Positions 35,975 to 47,485 of a DNA stretch of 64,000 nucleotides are shown one piece after another. Source of the stretch: Posidonia oceanica. Lineage: Eukaryota > Streptophyta > Magnoliopsida > Alismatales > Posidoniaceae. The notes under the pieces were generated by a model that ran no database searches, was not told where the DNA came from, and was given only the letters and a program-made list of their open reading frames with translations. The stretch covers positions 9,969,001 through 10,033,000 of the forward strand of contig JAZBRS010000059.1 in NCBI GenBank assembly GCA_037176725.1. The letters are read 5' to 3'. The number at the start of each line of letters is the position of its first letter. Position 1 is the stretch's first letter. The position numbers and the translations under genes were made by a program.

Positions 35975-37009
35975 CATGTATATTTGGGAGTCATAAGAAG
36001 CACCAATCACTTTCTTGTATTTACGTACACATAGCTCTATTAAAATCATTGTTTCATTTGCGGACTTGAGTTATCAACATTTATGTATGTATCCTTACGG
36101 TTAATCAATATTATAAGCATCCAATATTTTCTAACATTTTTTACATTTCTGCCCTAAGAACATCTGATCATATCCTCAATAGAATCGTGACTTTGTAACA
36201 CTAGTTTACATTGACATACATATATCGAAAAATTCAGTATATACATAATTAAAGTAAACAGAACAGATTTTCAAGAATATACATAAGCAATTTGGGTTGG
36301 AATTTAAAGTCATGTACGTGTATATTCTTATACCGATCACTTATCTTTTGACTGTGGGTAGAATCATGCATGGATGATTTCTTAACTTAATCTTTTCTTA
36401 ACAAGGAAAGAATATTTTAATAGACAGTTTATGAGTCACGACCGAAACGATACTGACCATAACCGATATATTACTATGTATATACACGTTCAAGAAGGGA
36501 AGACTTTGACTTTGCCGATGCAGAACAGCAAGTACGATGCTCTTGGCAGGGATTTACGCGCCACTGGGATCTTGTCTTTGCCAATTGCCAGCTTAAATAC
36601 GTTTTGCATTTAATATTTTGATACCTTCAAAGGAACCAGCGTTGAGAAAGAGCTTTGATTACTTAATTTATCAGAGCCTTTGAGTGACGTAGAGGAGAGA
36701 GAGTTCCCGTGCATGCACGCATGAGGAGTGGATCATTGGATGCGATTTGTTTAATTAGAAGCCTTCTTTGTCAACCTTACAATTGCTTGTAATTTGCTCT
36801 TGCCACATGTTATATGAATAAACGTTTCAACTAATAATGATTTCTGTCTTCGTCGAGGTCTTGATTGGCAATACTTGTGTGTATCCTAAGTTGTCATTGA
36901 GTTGCCAAAACTAATGTTGCTATACCAGTGATCGGCAGATTCACGCTATTATTATGTGTTGATTAGGTGTAATTCCAATAATTTATTCATGTCCAGACTT
37001 ATTACTGTA
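35975..37009. other. Intergenic DNA
   Basis: A 60-codon plus-strand stretch (36431-36613), ending ...LGRDLRATGILSLPIAS, is less AT-rich than its surroundings and is followed by ATGAATAAA near 36814. It might be the tail of an exon, but it is not recognised and no splice context supports it. Nothing else seen. Confidence 0.4.
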
Positions 37010-37499
37010 GTCCCTCTTTGGATGTATAATAAAAAAATTAAGAATAAGTAAAAAATGATATTAGTATTCTAATAGTGTTGTTATTTTATTTGGAAGTGAT
37101 TTTTTTTTATAGTGAATAAGTATGTCTAGGAAGAAGTTCTAGTTTAGTTGAAAAGTAGAATAAATGTCAGAATAAATGTTAGAATAAGTGAAAAATATGT
37201 AAATTAATAGTAATTAATTTGATTATTAAAAAATATATATCTAATTTAAAGTATGTATACATCATATTAAATATGTATTATTTTTATACAAAAAATAAAC
37301 ATATCGTATACATACATGTATCAGAATAACTTAGTGAAATAACTTTATTCCACCCTTCCTATGGAATAACTATTCTGGAATAAGTAAACCAGAATGTGAA
37401 TTACTATTCAAAATTTATTCCGATTTTTTCACAACCAAACGGAGTACTAATTTCTATTCTGAGTTAATTCCAAGAGTTATTCATGATTCAAACAGGGGC
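37010..37499. mobile_element. MITE candidate, 490 bp
   Basis: Left end GTCCCTCTTTGGATGTATAA and complement of the right end GCCCCTGTTTGAATCATGAA are similar in the CCCTNTTTGNAT core. The interior is very AT-rich and non-coding, with repeated GGAATAA/TTATTCC words near the right. Target duplication not resolved. Confidence 0.5.
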
Positions 37500-38541
37500 A
37501 TAAGATATCCATTTAGAACGTGCTTTCACCAACAAACTTAATTACAATGTTGTCTAGGATTGCAACATCTAGATATGTGTAAGGATCATAATTCAAATTT
37601 GGACGTAATCATACCTAATCACGTGTTAAGCTCTGGTCACAACAAACACAATCCAAAGTAAATATCATTTAAATTTTTATATACATGTCTATAACACTAG
37701 CTCATAGTATAAGAATATCATTTACTATTATTTAAATTGTTAAGGTTCCTGGATGTTGTCATCATCTCTACCTACAAATATACATGGATTCAAAGTAACA
37801 AGAGGTTACTCAAAATTATTCACACAAATACACATAACACAGGAGAGCGGAGAGGAAGTATTGTTGCTTTATGTTATTTGGTCCGTTTATGTTATTCATA
37901 TGTTAGTCTTTTTCACAGAGTTTTATTTTTATATATACATGTATCATATTCATATAATTTCTAATTTGTATGGAATAAGAATACAAAACTTGTTTATCCA
38001 TATCAAATATCATACTAATTAGACGAATACATGTTGTCATGTTTTAACTTGAGATCATGTATCTTTTTTTTCCTTTTAATTAAACAGAAATATCTTTGAT
38101 AATATGATCACAATGTTTTTCATATATTGGCAGGTAAAATCATTACCTATCTCAAATGTCTATATGCTTTAATATATAGACCAGTGATTTATGCACGTGA
38201 TGAGATTTAATAACAAATTATTTTTGTCTTAATTTAGATTTTCATATAAGAAATAAATTCGTTCTTGTATTTTCAGGATATATACTACATTACTACCTAC
38301 TACGTTATTCCAATATTTGTTCATACATTTATCATATTTATTATATGATAATAAAAGCTCCAAAGTTAAAGGGTGTGCAAGGTTGAGTTTATAGAAAACT
38401 ATACTATTGTAATACAAGAATCTTTTATGCTCTTATTTAAGTTATGTTAATGTATTGTAAGAATTTTCTATGCACTTATTCATTTTGCGTTAGATGACTT
38501 CATGTGTTATTAGTATATATTTAACTCAAAATTAAATATTA
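37500..38541. other. Intergenic AT-rich DNA
   Basis: No gene or recognisable repeat; short open stretches on the plus strand (37737-38022) appear to be chance. Confidence 0.5.
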
Positions 38542-39070
38542 CACTACAAGAAAATAGTATTTTACTGACGGCCCTAACTGTCGATAAAAGTGCATAAAAC
38601 CATCAGTATAGATATAGTGACGGTTGACCATCGGCTAAAGTCCTGTCACTAAATGGTATTGTGATGCTTTTTTGTGACCGTCAATAAAAGTAGTTTATTA
38701 TGACGATTTTTTCTGTCGCTATACGTATTTGATTTACCGACAGTCACTACTATAACTATCTCAAAAAAGTAACTTTATCGACGGCTAAAGAGATATAAAT
38801 GTCTCTAAAAATCAAAATTTACCGATACATTTGTATTTCTAATATCACTAATTATATGTTATAGTGACGGTTAACTATATAAACTATCAATATATTAATT
38901 ATTTACTGACACCTTTCAATTTCTTATGTTAATGCATATATACTATAGCAACGGTTAACTACATGCTCTGTTAGTATATTAACCATTCACTTACATTTTT
39001 TTATTTGTAGCGTCGATAATTACATATTATAGTAACAGTGAACTAGGTAATTATATTGAGTGGTTGCAAT
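38542..39070. mobile_element. End fragment of a CACTA-type (En/Spm) element
   Basis: Starts with CACTACAAGAAAATAG, the canonical CACTA terminal sequence, preceded by TTA. Over the next 500 bp short subterminal words repeat in both orientations (TGACGG at 38566, TGACGGTTGACC at 38619, then ACCGTCA, CGACGG, GTGACGGTTAAC). No transposase and no matching opposite terminus were found, so this is one end only. Confidence 0.72.
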
Positions 39071-39202
39071 AACAAAGGTTAATTGAAAATTATTTGCATT
39101 ACATAATTTGTCTCAAATATAAATGCATATCCAATTCGAATCATGTAAATTGACATATACATAAGTGCCAAACATTTATAAACACAAGTTTGATACAAAA
39201 GA

Positions 39203-39480
39203 TTTTATTTTTTTTTAGCTGAATGGTGAAATGCCACCAATGTTTTATTAATGTAAATCCAAAAGTTACAAAAAAAAACAGGACTAGAAATGTGAAGGCA
39301 AGATGCTAATACTAAACCTGAAATAGAAAGAAAACAAGCAAAAAAGAGGGAATGTGTGAATGAGAGAGATGAAGGTACATAGCCCCATTGGTTAGCAGAA
39401 GTCTTGGTGTAAGACCTTGTCATAGACACTCTATTCTTCCTCACTTGTAAAATAGATGATTTTACTATTTTTCGTCAATC
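39203..39480 (-). mobile_element. 5'-truncated LINE 3' tail
   Basis: A poly-T run at 39205-39216 is a minus-strand poly-A tail, and the preceding open sequence ends WIYINKTLVAFHHSAKKK, similar to other plant LINE 3' ends. The upstream part (SSLSFTHSLFFACF...) fades into unrecognised sequence by about 39480. No target duplication located. Confidence 0.6.
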
Positions 39481-40124
39481 TCTTTTGTTCCCAATTGTTT
39501 GAGAATGACCTACATCAGAAGCTGAGAAGACCATAAGAATTGCTTCCAAATCCAATAGTGTGGGGCTCCAACATCAACACGCTGATTATTGGGCTCCAGT
39601 ACCTAATAGGATTATAAGTCAAGAGATATTGATGTGTTACATTTCACGTAAAAAGGAGAAGCAGATAATATCAAACATTTATAGTATAAACTATATAACT
39701 AGAATTTGAAGATAGAAAAAATTCTTAAACGCGAAGAATATGAGAAAAGCAATCTGATATCAAAATGTTATCGTTGAAACAATATAATGCAATTCAAGTC
39801 AAAGTTTTGATCCAATAATAACTGCCATCGTGGAAAATTTGCTAGCTATTCAGGATGGATGCTTAATCTGCTTTTTAAAGTGGAATTTTGTTGCAAGATT
39901 GAGTTTGGCAGCATAGTTCCAACATCACTAGGTAATAAAAAAGGTCGAATTCCAGACTACACAAAGTGAAGATTCCAATGGAGACTGAGCACTGTACAGC
40001 TAAATAACCTTTCTAGGATCTCATCAAATAACTTATGAAAGCATATCACGACACAATAATGGGATACCGGTAAAAATAAATAAATAAAAGAAGAGGTAAA
40101 AAAATCCTTTCAACATGTTCTGAG
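39481..40124. other. Intergenic DNA
   Basis: Nothing recognised. Confidence 0.45.
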
Positions 40125-40154
40125 TTACACTTCATGCATGAGCACTTCTTTTAA

Positions 40155-40312
40155 CTGAATCTTGGCATCGTGAGTTGCAACGAGTTTTTCACTCCTCCCA
40201 TCGCCATTCAGATCAGCTATAATGGGGGGCGGTAGACACTCCGCTTCGTATTTAATCGAGTAATCATCAGACAGATGGAACCACGCTTCCTCGAAGGAAA
40301 ATTCCCCACCAT
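40155..40312 (-). pseudogene. First-exon fragment of an FG-GAP repeat gene (NERD1-like)
   Basis: A minus-strand segment reads GGEFSFEEAWFHLSDDY, then IKYEAECLPPPIIADLNGDG, then ATHDAKIQ. This strongly resembles, from memory, the N-terminus of the plant FG-GAP repeat membrane protein related to Arabidopsis At3g51050 (NERD1), including the DLNGDG calcium-binding-like FG-GAP motif. Only about 52 codons match; the signal-peptide start and all later exons are absent. The open frame continues to a stop at 40125 with unrelated residues (LKEVLMHEV). It is best read as a captured or relocated gene fragment rather than a gene. Confidence 0.65.
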
Positions 40313-40397
40313 GCTGATGAATAAGACCATAGGGACTTAGGGACTCCAAGTAACCATCACAAGTTTTCTCTCTTCTTATCTTTTGAACTTTATTCAA

Positions 40398-42042
40398 GTG
40401 AATTTTACACTTCCACGAATTATCGAGTTAACATCAAAAAACCAAATCGTTGCTACTACAAATGACAAAAACTATGTGATAGACACAGCTGTTAAGATTT
40501 TAAGGCTTCATTGGAGGAGGGTGACTAGTGAATTTAAGAAATATACGGAATTTTAAGTTCATTTTAATAATTTCAAACAATTTAACAAGTAAATGAAATA
40601 TAGAAAGGAATTTGAATATTAACTAGAAATATACAGAGAAAGGGATGAGAGATATTGATATTACTTAGAGGATTTATAGTGGTTCAGCCTCTCCGACTTA
40701 ATCCACTCATTGAAAACTCCTTGAGAGTTACTTTAAAATCGATCTTATTCCAGACCAAGATCCTGCTATTACATCCTTGACGAACCCTCGCCAAGCTTCC
40801 TTAAAAACTGTAGTCCCTCTTTTCACGACTGGAGAAGAACTTACACAATAAATTGAAGATTACAACTCTTTTGACTCTTTTTTATATCTCCCAAATCACT
40901 TTTTGCAAGGTAGAAATGGATGCTCTCTTGCTTGGAAAATATCTCTAAAAGATGTGAGTGGAATGTTTAGGAAAATGATGGGAATTAAGCTCTACAATGT
41001 GTTGGACTTGAAATCAACTCTCAAAAAGATTGCACTTGAAGTACTAGAGAATGGATGATCTTTGTGTCAAGAGGGGGCCCTATTTATAGGAATTACGGGT
41101 AGAAAATATGTATCTAACGTCTATATTTTTACCCTAATGGCTAGTAAAACGGCATACCGAAAATAATTGGTCGACCGATTTACACACAGTTGTTCTATCC
41201 AAACGAATAATTCGGTATACCAAAATGATTTCTGTATGCCAAATTGATTCTCAGTTCAGAGCCTCTGTAAGTCTAGATTTCGGTATATCGAAAATATTCG
41301 GTATGCCGAAATGTCCTGTTTTAGCCCTATAATGAATGTAATCAATGAATAATTTGTTTTGGGGTTATGGTTATTTTCCTAAGGCACTATGGAGGTATTT
41401 AAGAGATTATTACAAGTTTCTAGAATATAACATATTACATTTACATGACTATTTAATTACATATAAACTTAGTCTCCGATCTTCAATATATATGACTTGA
41501 ATTGCCTTGATCTTTCACATTAATATTTTCTTTGCCAATTTCACTTTCTTCCTTTTCCAAAGTTCATGATAACTCTTCTTTGACTTAATAAGAAGGTTAA
41601 CACACAAATATATTTTGTTATCATCAAAACCGAGATAAAACAATTTTACCAATAATAGCATAGGAGAAAAATGGAAGCACAAATCACAGCTTATTCATAA
41701 ACCTTACTCCCGAGGCATGCATTTCTTTTCAAAATGCTAGTAAGTTCCTCTATAAATAAAGCATCCTAGAAAAGTCTTCATAAGAAAAAATGTTGAAAGT
41801 TGATACACTAAATCAATAACAAAATGCATAACTTATGATTGCAAAATATATTTCAAACAAATTACAGTTAAAAAATTTGAAATGATGATAAGTATTAAGT
41901 CTTGTTAATATATAAGATCATGAAAGTAATAATTGTCCACCAATAATTATAGATAAATCCTTTTCCTTCAAGTGCAAACATTCCATGCTTTATGATTTGT
42001 AAAAAAAGGAATTAGTACTCTACATATATAAATCATTGTTTC
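40398..42042. other. Intergenic DNA
   Basis: No gene recognised. The 41150-41330 part has recurring CGGTATNCCGAAAT-like words, possibly a short degenerate repeat. Confidence 0.45.
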
Positions 42043-42304
42043 CATGTGTTGTCAATTTTGGAAGGAGAATGCATGCATACAACTAGCAATCTATGTGAAT
42101 CTAAACACATGTTCAAGCTAAAAGAGGATGCTAAAGAAATGCTTCCATACTTTTTGCAGGAAGAATAAAAAATATCAGATACAGTTTGATTCTTTATATC
42201 CATGTGTCGTCAATTTTGGAAGGAGAATGCATGCATACAACTAGCAAACTATGTGAATCTAAACACATGTTCAAGCTAAAAGAGGATGCTAAAGAAATGG
42301 TTGC
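42043..42304. repeat. Direct duplication of about 104 bp, 158 bp apart
   Basis: 42043-42146 and 42201-42304 are almost identical, starting CATGTGTNGTCAATTTTGGA and ending GATGCTAAAGAAATG, with about three differences. The 54 bp between are not repeated. No similarity to a known element was recognised. Confidence 0.9.
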
Positions 42305-42995
42305 ACTTGAAGGCAGGAGAAACGAGATGTAGAAATGTTGAATAGATATCAGGACAGAGGTCAAATAAATAATAAATTGTAGTGGGAAAACATGCATTGC
42401 ATGAGCTGTAGACAACTAAAGATTAGAAAAGAAACAAGAATCACAATCAATAAGTGTAAGATTGTGCCTTTACGCAATTATTCTAATTAAAACTACATGT
42501 GATAATGATGTTAGTCCATACATACTCTGAAGAACAACTCTAGAGATAAAGCCACTGCAGCACGATGGCTAATGAGAATTTGAGTGCACTGCCCCCATAA
42601 ACAAGGTTATCTGCCTCAACCATTAATTGATAAGAGATGCAGGTGCTTACAAGATGGAAGATTTTTCAAGCATAGGACAATTTTCCAAACAGATTTGACA
42701 TAGTATGATGAGCACATACCAGATTTAGCATGACGAGCACACACCAAACTTTCAAGTTTCATATTAGAAGGTTGAACAAACTACTAAAATTAATATATTG
42801 TACTAGTGGGGGGACTGAGGTTTGAGGAAGGCATATTAATCACACACTCATAACTATCATACGTTATAGTATGATATTCTATGCCTAGCAGGCCATACGT
42901 TATTATTGACACTTCATTTTTTTTGATTTTGTGTTAGTGGCTCTCTGGTGGAATATGATCTAGAAAATCTCCACAAAAAGTTAAAAAACTAAAGA
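42305..42995. other. Intergenic DNA
   Basis: Nothing recognised; AT-rich, with a short repeat near 42715-42745 (AGCACATACCAGATTTAGCA and a close copy). Confidence 0.45.
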
Positions 42996-43365
42996 TTAAA
43001 AACTAGGAGTGTCAGAAATTCAAAAATATACAAAGATCCGTTCCGAATCCGCATCTGAAATCTCGAATTTTTATCCGAAAAAATATTCGACGGACCAAAT
43101 TCGAATTCAAAAAAAAAAATTCGACAACAATCGAATCGAATATGGATGTTGATACATCCGATTCGAAAATATCCGAATCCGAAAATTTAATAATATTATT
43201 TATTTATTTTAAATTAATTAATCTATTTACATGTAAAACTTAAGACATAATCACATAAGTATCATATTTATGATTTATCTTATTTTGCAAAATCTACCTA
43301 TATATATATATATAATATTCCTAACTAAAGGGCAAACAAAGGCAAACTAAACGTCTAAACCCTAA

Positions 43366-43720
43366 GTGCCTTCCTCACAGGTCACAACCTCACTTCCTCA
43401 AAAAAAAACTCGAGACGACGGCTCTTCTAGTCTTCTTCCTCCTCCACCTCCTCCTCCAGTCCTCCTCCACTCCTCGTCAGGCGGCTCATCCTCCTCTACT
43501 CCTCGTCAGGTGGCTCATCTCTGGCTCCTTCCCCTCCTCTTCGGCGTCGGATCTGACATCCTCATTCTCCTCATCGGACGGCCGTCGCTTCCCCTCCTCC
43601 TCCTCGCCGACAAAGGTGGCCTCACTCCCCATTGGACGACAGCTGCTTCCCTCCTCCTCCGCTCCTCGCCGAAAGATCGCCGCTCCTTGCTCGGTAAGTT
43701 GTCCGCTCCTCCTCCTTTGT
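43366..43720 (+). promoter_or_regulatory. CT-rich 5' leader of hAT-B
   Basis: A strongly pyrimidine-biased stretch with a duplicated CTCCACTCCTCGTCAGG-type segment. It is open in two frames and on the opposite strand, as low-complexity DNA often is, and a potential donor (GGTAAGTTG at 43692) follows. It is probably the transposase transcript's untranslated first exon; a protein is not supported. Confidence 0.45.
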
Positions 43721-44566
43721 AGTTTCATTAGTTGTTGGCCATGGTTTATGTTATCTTTTTTATCAGCCGACTCATTGTTAGGTTTATTCAAATAATTTCA
43801 TTTATTAGATTACTTACCTGCCGATTGTTCGATTGTTGGGTTTGATTTTTGTTTTGAGATCCAACATTTGGAAGTACTGTGTAATGTAGTAGTCCTATTT
43901 AATTTGTTTCTTTGCTTTTGTTTATCTGAACTAACTGTTATTCTCGTCGTTCTAGGAGATTTCTAGCTAAGTTTGTTTCTCAAAGAAAGTTTTTAACTTT
44001 TGATATCCTTTTATCTCTGTTGGGTTTTTCCTATATCCCTGATATGCTACAATTTCAAGCAAATACACTGGTGAATAGGACCTCATATCAATGTCGGAGT
44101 GATCGAACTGAATACTATTTTTGAAGGCTTTTAATTGAAGAGACATGACATACTTCTCCTAATGTTCAGAGGACATTTTCTTTTTTCCCTCCAATTATTA
44201 ATGAGAAATTACTGTCTTTCTTTTTCTTTTTCTTTTCTTTTTCTTTTATGGTCTTGGAAGCCACCAAATGGTCTTGCAATCATATTTCTTATTTCTTGCA
44301 TTATAAGTGAATTTCTTGGACTTTTTCTTATATGTCCTATGATCACAAAACTCTTCTATCTTGTTCATTTTTCAATATTTTATGTGCGTATCTTTGTATG
44401 TAAACAAAATTCTCAGTAACCTAACTAGTTGTATACTTTAGATGACGAATTAAGCTCTAAAGCTTTTTACTATAAGGATGATACATGTTTAACTTGGTGT
44501 GGATCACAAATTAGCTGCACAAGGGTCTTAATTATAAAGTAGGAAGTGAATATGGTCATTATAGAT

Positions 44567-44758
44567 ACAACATTTTTTTTTTTTGAGAATCAAAAGGAGA
44601 TTTTATTGGATTTGAAAATCCAAAAGGGACTGTGCAAGAATAACCCTAAAGAAATAAGGATTTCTAAAATATCTGACAAAATTTTCTTGACAGAATTACC
44701 TGCCCAGATCGGTCTACCGATCTTTCCACGTTTAATGATTAAAGATCACAATGGCTAG
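44567..44758 (-). mobile_element. Short LINE 3' fragment with poly-A tail, inside hAT-B
   Basis: A run of about 14 T at 44567-44583 is a minus-strand poly-A tail preceded by GGATTTTCAAATCCAATAAA and ...CTCCTTTTGATTCTC. The fragment is about 190 bp and truncated. Target duplications were not identified. An AATAAAATC signal lies just before the tail. Confidence 0.55.
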
Positions 44759-46034
44759 GTGAACACTCAACTGGTGCCACGATCAATTATCTGTTCACCG
44801 AAATCGATGTAGATTACTTGATCTGCCAATAAGTATCAGTCATCCCATTTAGGCTTTTTGTCAATTCTGACTTGGTGACATTTGTCTATGTTTCTTTGAT
44901 GTATTTACTATTTAGAAGTTACATTGAAGTTTCCTAAGGATATTTAGATTCATGAGAGAGCCTTAACAAAAACAAAACTACTACACAACTCACTCCTTCT
45001 ACTTACTTGACCTAGTCTTCAGTCTTAGTCTTCGTTGTCGAAAGACAACATGCTTAATGTTCATTAATTTTTTGTCTTTATTATTTTGCGGAAGCTTGAA
45101 ATGATTCTTGACTATACTAGTCATGGCCTGGTTGACTTCATCTTTGTCAAACCCTTGAATATATCTTCATCTAAGTACTTTGTATCATCCAATTGATTTT
45201 CTTGGATTATTGATCAACTTAAGTAGCCATTACACATACTTGATTGATCTAACTTTTCTGCATCATGTCAGGTCAGTTTTCACTTTTCTCTATTTTGTTA
45301 TCATTAAAACCTAGAGGAGGAGAGTGTGAATATCCTTAAGTTAGAGGCTTCAATAGTTTTTGCTATTTAAGAGCGGAAAAATGCTTCCAATGAACTGCTT
45401 TTGCTTGTTGCAGCATAGAGATGGACTGACTTGTTCTCTAGGAAGTCAAGTAGTCTGCAGTAGATTCCCAAGCAGATGTGTGACTTTATTAGCAGGCTTT
45501 GTCCTTCCTTTTTGTTGTTCTACTTTGTTATTTTATATCTCTATTTTTTCCCTTTGTTCACCTCTACTTGTGAAATTCATTACCTGTGTTTGTTGTCTTA
45601 TCTTGTTTATAAGTAGGTTGTCTTTGTTGTTTCTCGGATCTTTATACATTTTTCTTTCTTGTTTGCGGCTTTATACTTGTTTCTTTGTATTAATAATGAT
45701 TCTTTCTTACAATTAAGAGAAAAAGGGAATTTTGCTCATGCATTGTGATTTTTACTCATTTTACTCATTTTGTTTTACTGAAAATTTCTGTGTTCAAATC
45801 TATATTTACACATTTTTTGTTTGTAAATCTTTACATTCTCCTACTTCATTTCTAATATAGAGTGATAATCTTTTAAAGACGAGCAAGAGAACAACTTCTA
45901 TTAGTAGCAAGGATTTACAATCCAACACAAGTTATACATTCTCTTAATTGTATTCTTTTGATAAAAAATTAAAAATCTTGATTATTATTCTTTCTAATTC
46001 TTTTATATGGTTATTCAATATAGAATTGGAAATC

Positions 46035-46690
46035 ATGGTTGATGTTCAATCAAAGGAAGCCCCTATTGGTCAAAGTCGAGCTTCCATTCCAAATGCCATT
46101 GCAACTCCATCAGTTCCTAGTGTTGATTCTCGTGATGTGGTTGCTACTATGGATTCCAAGGAGCCTAAGCATCAAAAGAAACTGAAATCAGAAGCTTGGT
46201 TACATTTTGAACGAGATGTGCTTGAAGATGGTTCAGTGAAAGCTACTTGCAACTATTGCAAGACAATATTTGATGGTAGAAGTACCAAAGGTACCACTCA
46301 TCTCAATAATCATACTAAAATATGTGTTCGTAGGCCACGAGAAGATATCAGACAAAAAATTCTTGCTATGTCTACAAGTACTAGTAGTGGCTGCCCAACA
46401 TCAAGAATAGGTCTTTATAAATTTGATGTTGATGTTGAAAGGTCAATGTTTGCAAAGATGATCATGAAGCATGATTTACCCTTCCTTTTTTCTAAATATG
46501 AGTATTTCAGATCATGATGCTCTTTTATTTGCCCTATATACAAATTTCGCTCTAGAAATACTCTTAGGGCTGATTGTATGAAAGTTTACAAGGAAGAGAA
46601 GGTTAATCTGTATAAAATGCTTGAGCGTAATAGTAGTAAAGTTAGCATCACAACTGATTTGTGGACTTTAGATCATCAAAACCTTGGCTA
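46035..46690 (+). pseudogene. hAT-B transposase N-terminal half (BED finger)
   Basis: After an acceptor-like TTCAATATAG the ATG at 46035 starts MVDVQSKEAPIGQ. A BED finger lies at residues ~55-105 (SEAWLHFERDVLEDG, CNYCKTIF, THLNNHTKIC; CX2C...HX3H). A TGA at 46515-46517 interrupts the frame, which then continues SRNTLRADCMKVYKEEK and VSITTDLWTLDHQNLGY, the start of the hAT catalytic region. The sequence is truncated there by the Tat copy B insertion. It is less decayed than hAT-A, with only one stop before the break. Confidence 0.88.
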
Positions 46691-46691
46691 T

Positions 46692-46846
46692 TGTTGACGG
46701 GTGTCAGCCGAACAGTTAGGGATGCTAGCCCGAGCAGAGAAGCTCCAGACACTCTGACGGATGTCATCCGGGCAGTTAGGGCTGCCAGCCCGAGCAGACA
46801 TTTTGACTGTTGTCGACCGAGCAGTTGGGGCTGCCAGCCCGAAGAA
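46692..46846. repeat. Three short GTCAGCCCGAGCAG-type repeats
   Basis: Three copies of about 50 bp built on GACGGNTGTCANCCGNGCAG, then TTAGGGCTGCCAGCCCGA, with small palindromes (GACGGATGTCATCCGG). A fourth partial copy lies at 47278-47306. It is the first sequence of Tat copy B after the hAT-B junction. Confidence 0.75.
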
Positions 46847-47186
46847 AGGCTTGTCCTCGACTGAGGAAGCAAGGAGGCGGGGCTTCGTCCGTTTGGAACG
46901 AAAACACGCAAGAGAGGCTTGTTCTCGACTGAGGAAGCAAGCGGGCGGGGCTTCGTCCGTTCGGAACGAAGACGCGCAAAAGAGGCTTGTCCTCGACTAA
47001 GGAAGCAAGCAAGCGGGGCTTCGTCCGTCTGGAACGAAGACGCGCAAGGAGGCTTGTCCTCGACTGAGGACGCAAGCAGGCGGGGCTTTGTCCGTCTAGA
47101 ACGAAGACGCGCGAAAGAGGCTTGTCCTCGACTAAGGAAGCAAGCAGGCGGGGCTTCGTCTATCTGGAACGAAGACGCGCAAGAGA
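46847..47186. repeat. 68-bp tandem repeat, five units
   Basis: Units start AGGCTTGTCCTCGACTGAGG at 46847, 46915, 46983, 47050 and 47118, and a sixth begins at 47186 before diverging. Each contains CTTCGTCC-loop-GGAACGAAG, able to form an 8-bp stem with one bulge. GC-rich. Position fits the 3' region of a Tat element, where minisatellites are known to arise. Confidence 0.93.
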
Positions 47187-47485
47187 GGCTGAAATGTGAT
47201 AAGTTTCGGACTTATCGACCGCGAAGATGACGGGAATACCAATACCTGGAGGCTTGGCAGAGGTCCAGAGACAATCCCGTGACAGTTGGGGGTGTCAGCC
47301 CGAGAAAGAAAACAGGGAAGTGGGCGCACTCTAATGCTGATGGCTCACGACTGGTGGCTACACCGCCTCGAGAGGCAAAACTGCGGCTTCTGCTTTGGCG
47401 GGGCCTTTTTGCAAGTCTCTCGATCTGCGGTGCATAGCAGCTTCGATCGGCCGACCCTCCTGAAGAGGTTCAGATTGCCTGGTAA

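Larger units (their letters stand above)
43004..46690 (+). mobile_element. hAT-B: 5' half of a second hAT transposon, cut by Tat copy B
   Basis: The left end TAGGAGTGTCAGAAATTC (43004) followed by alternating ATCCGAA/TTCGAAT subterminal words is typical of Ac-like hAT elements. Then come a CT-rich 5' region (43360-43720), a long intron-like stretch with a small LINE insertion, and the transposase exon from 46035. Coding sequence stops at about 46690, inside the ...TTDLWTLDHQNLGY segment, where Tat copy B begins. The other half should lie right of the window. The 8 bp before the element are TTAAAAAC. Confidence 0.82.

Noticed and set aside
36431..36613. Short plus-strand ORF with possible exon character
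   Set aside because: Not recognised, no splice context, and only 60 codons; kept as a remark in the intergenic entry.
42370..42390. TTGTAGTG as a possible right end of the CACTA element at 38542
   Set aside because: Only 8 bases match the expected TTTTCTTGTAGTG, no subterminal words occur near it, and flanking triplets do not match TTA.
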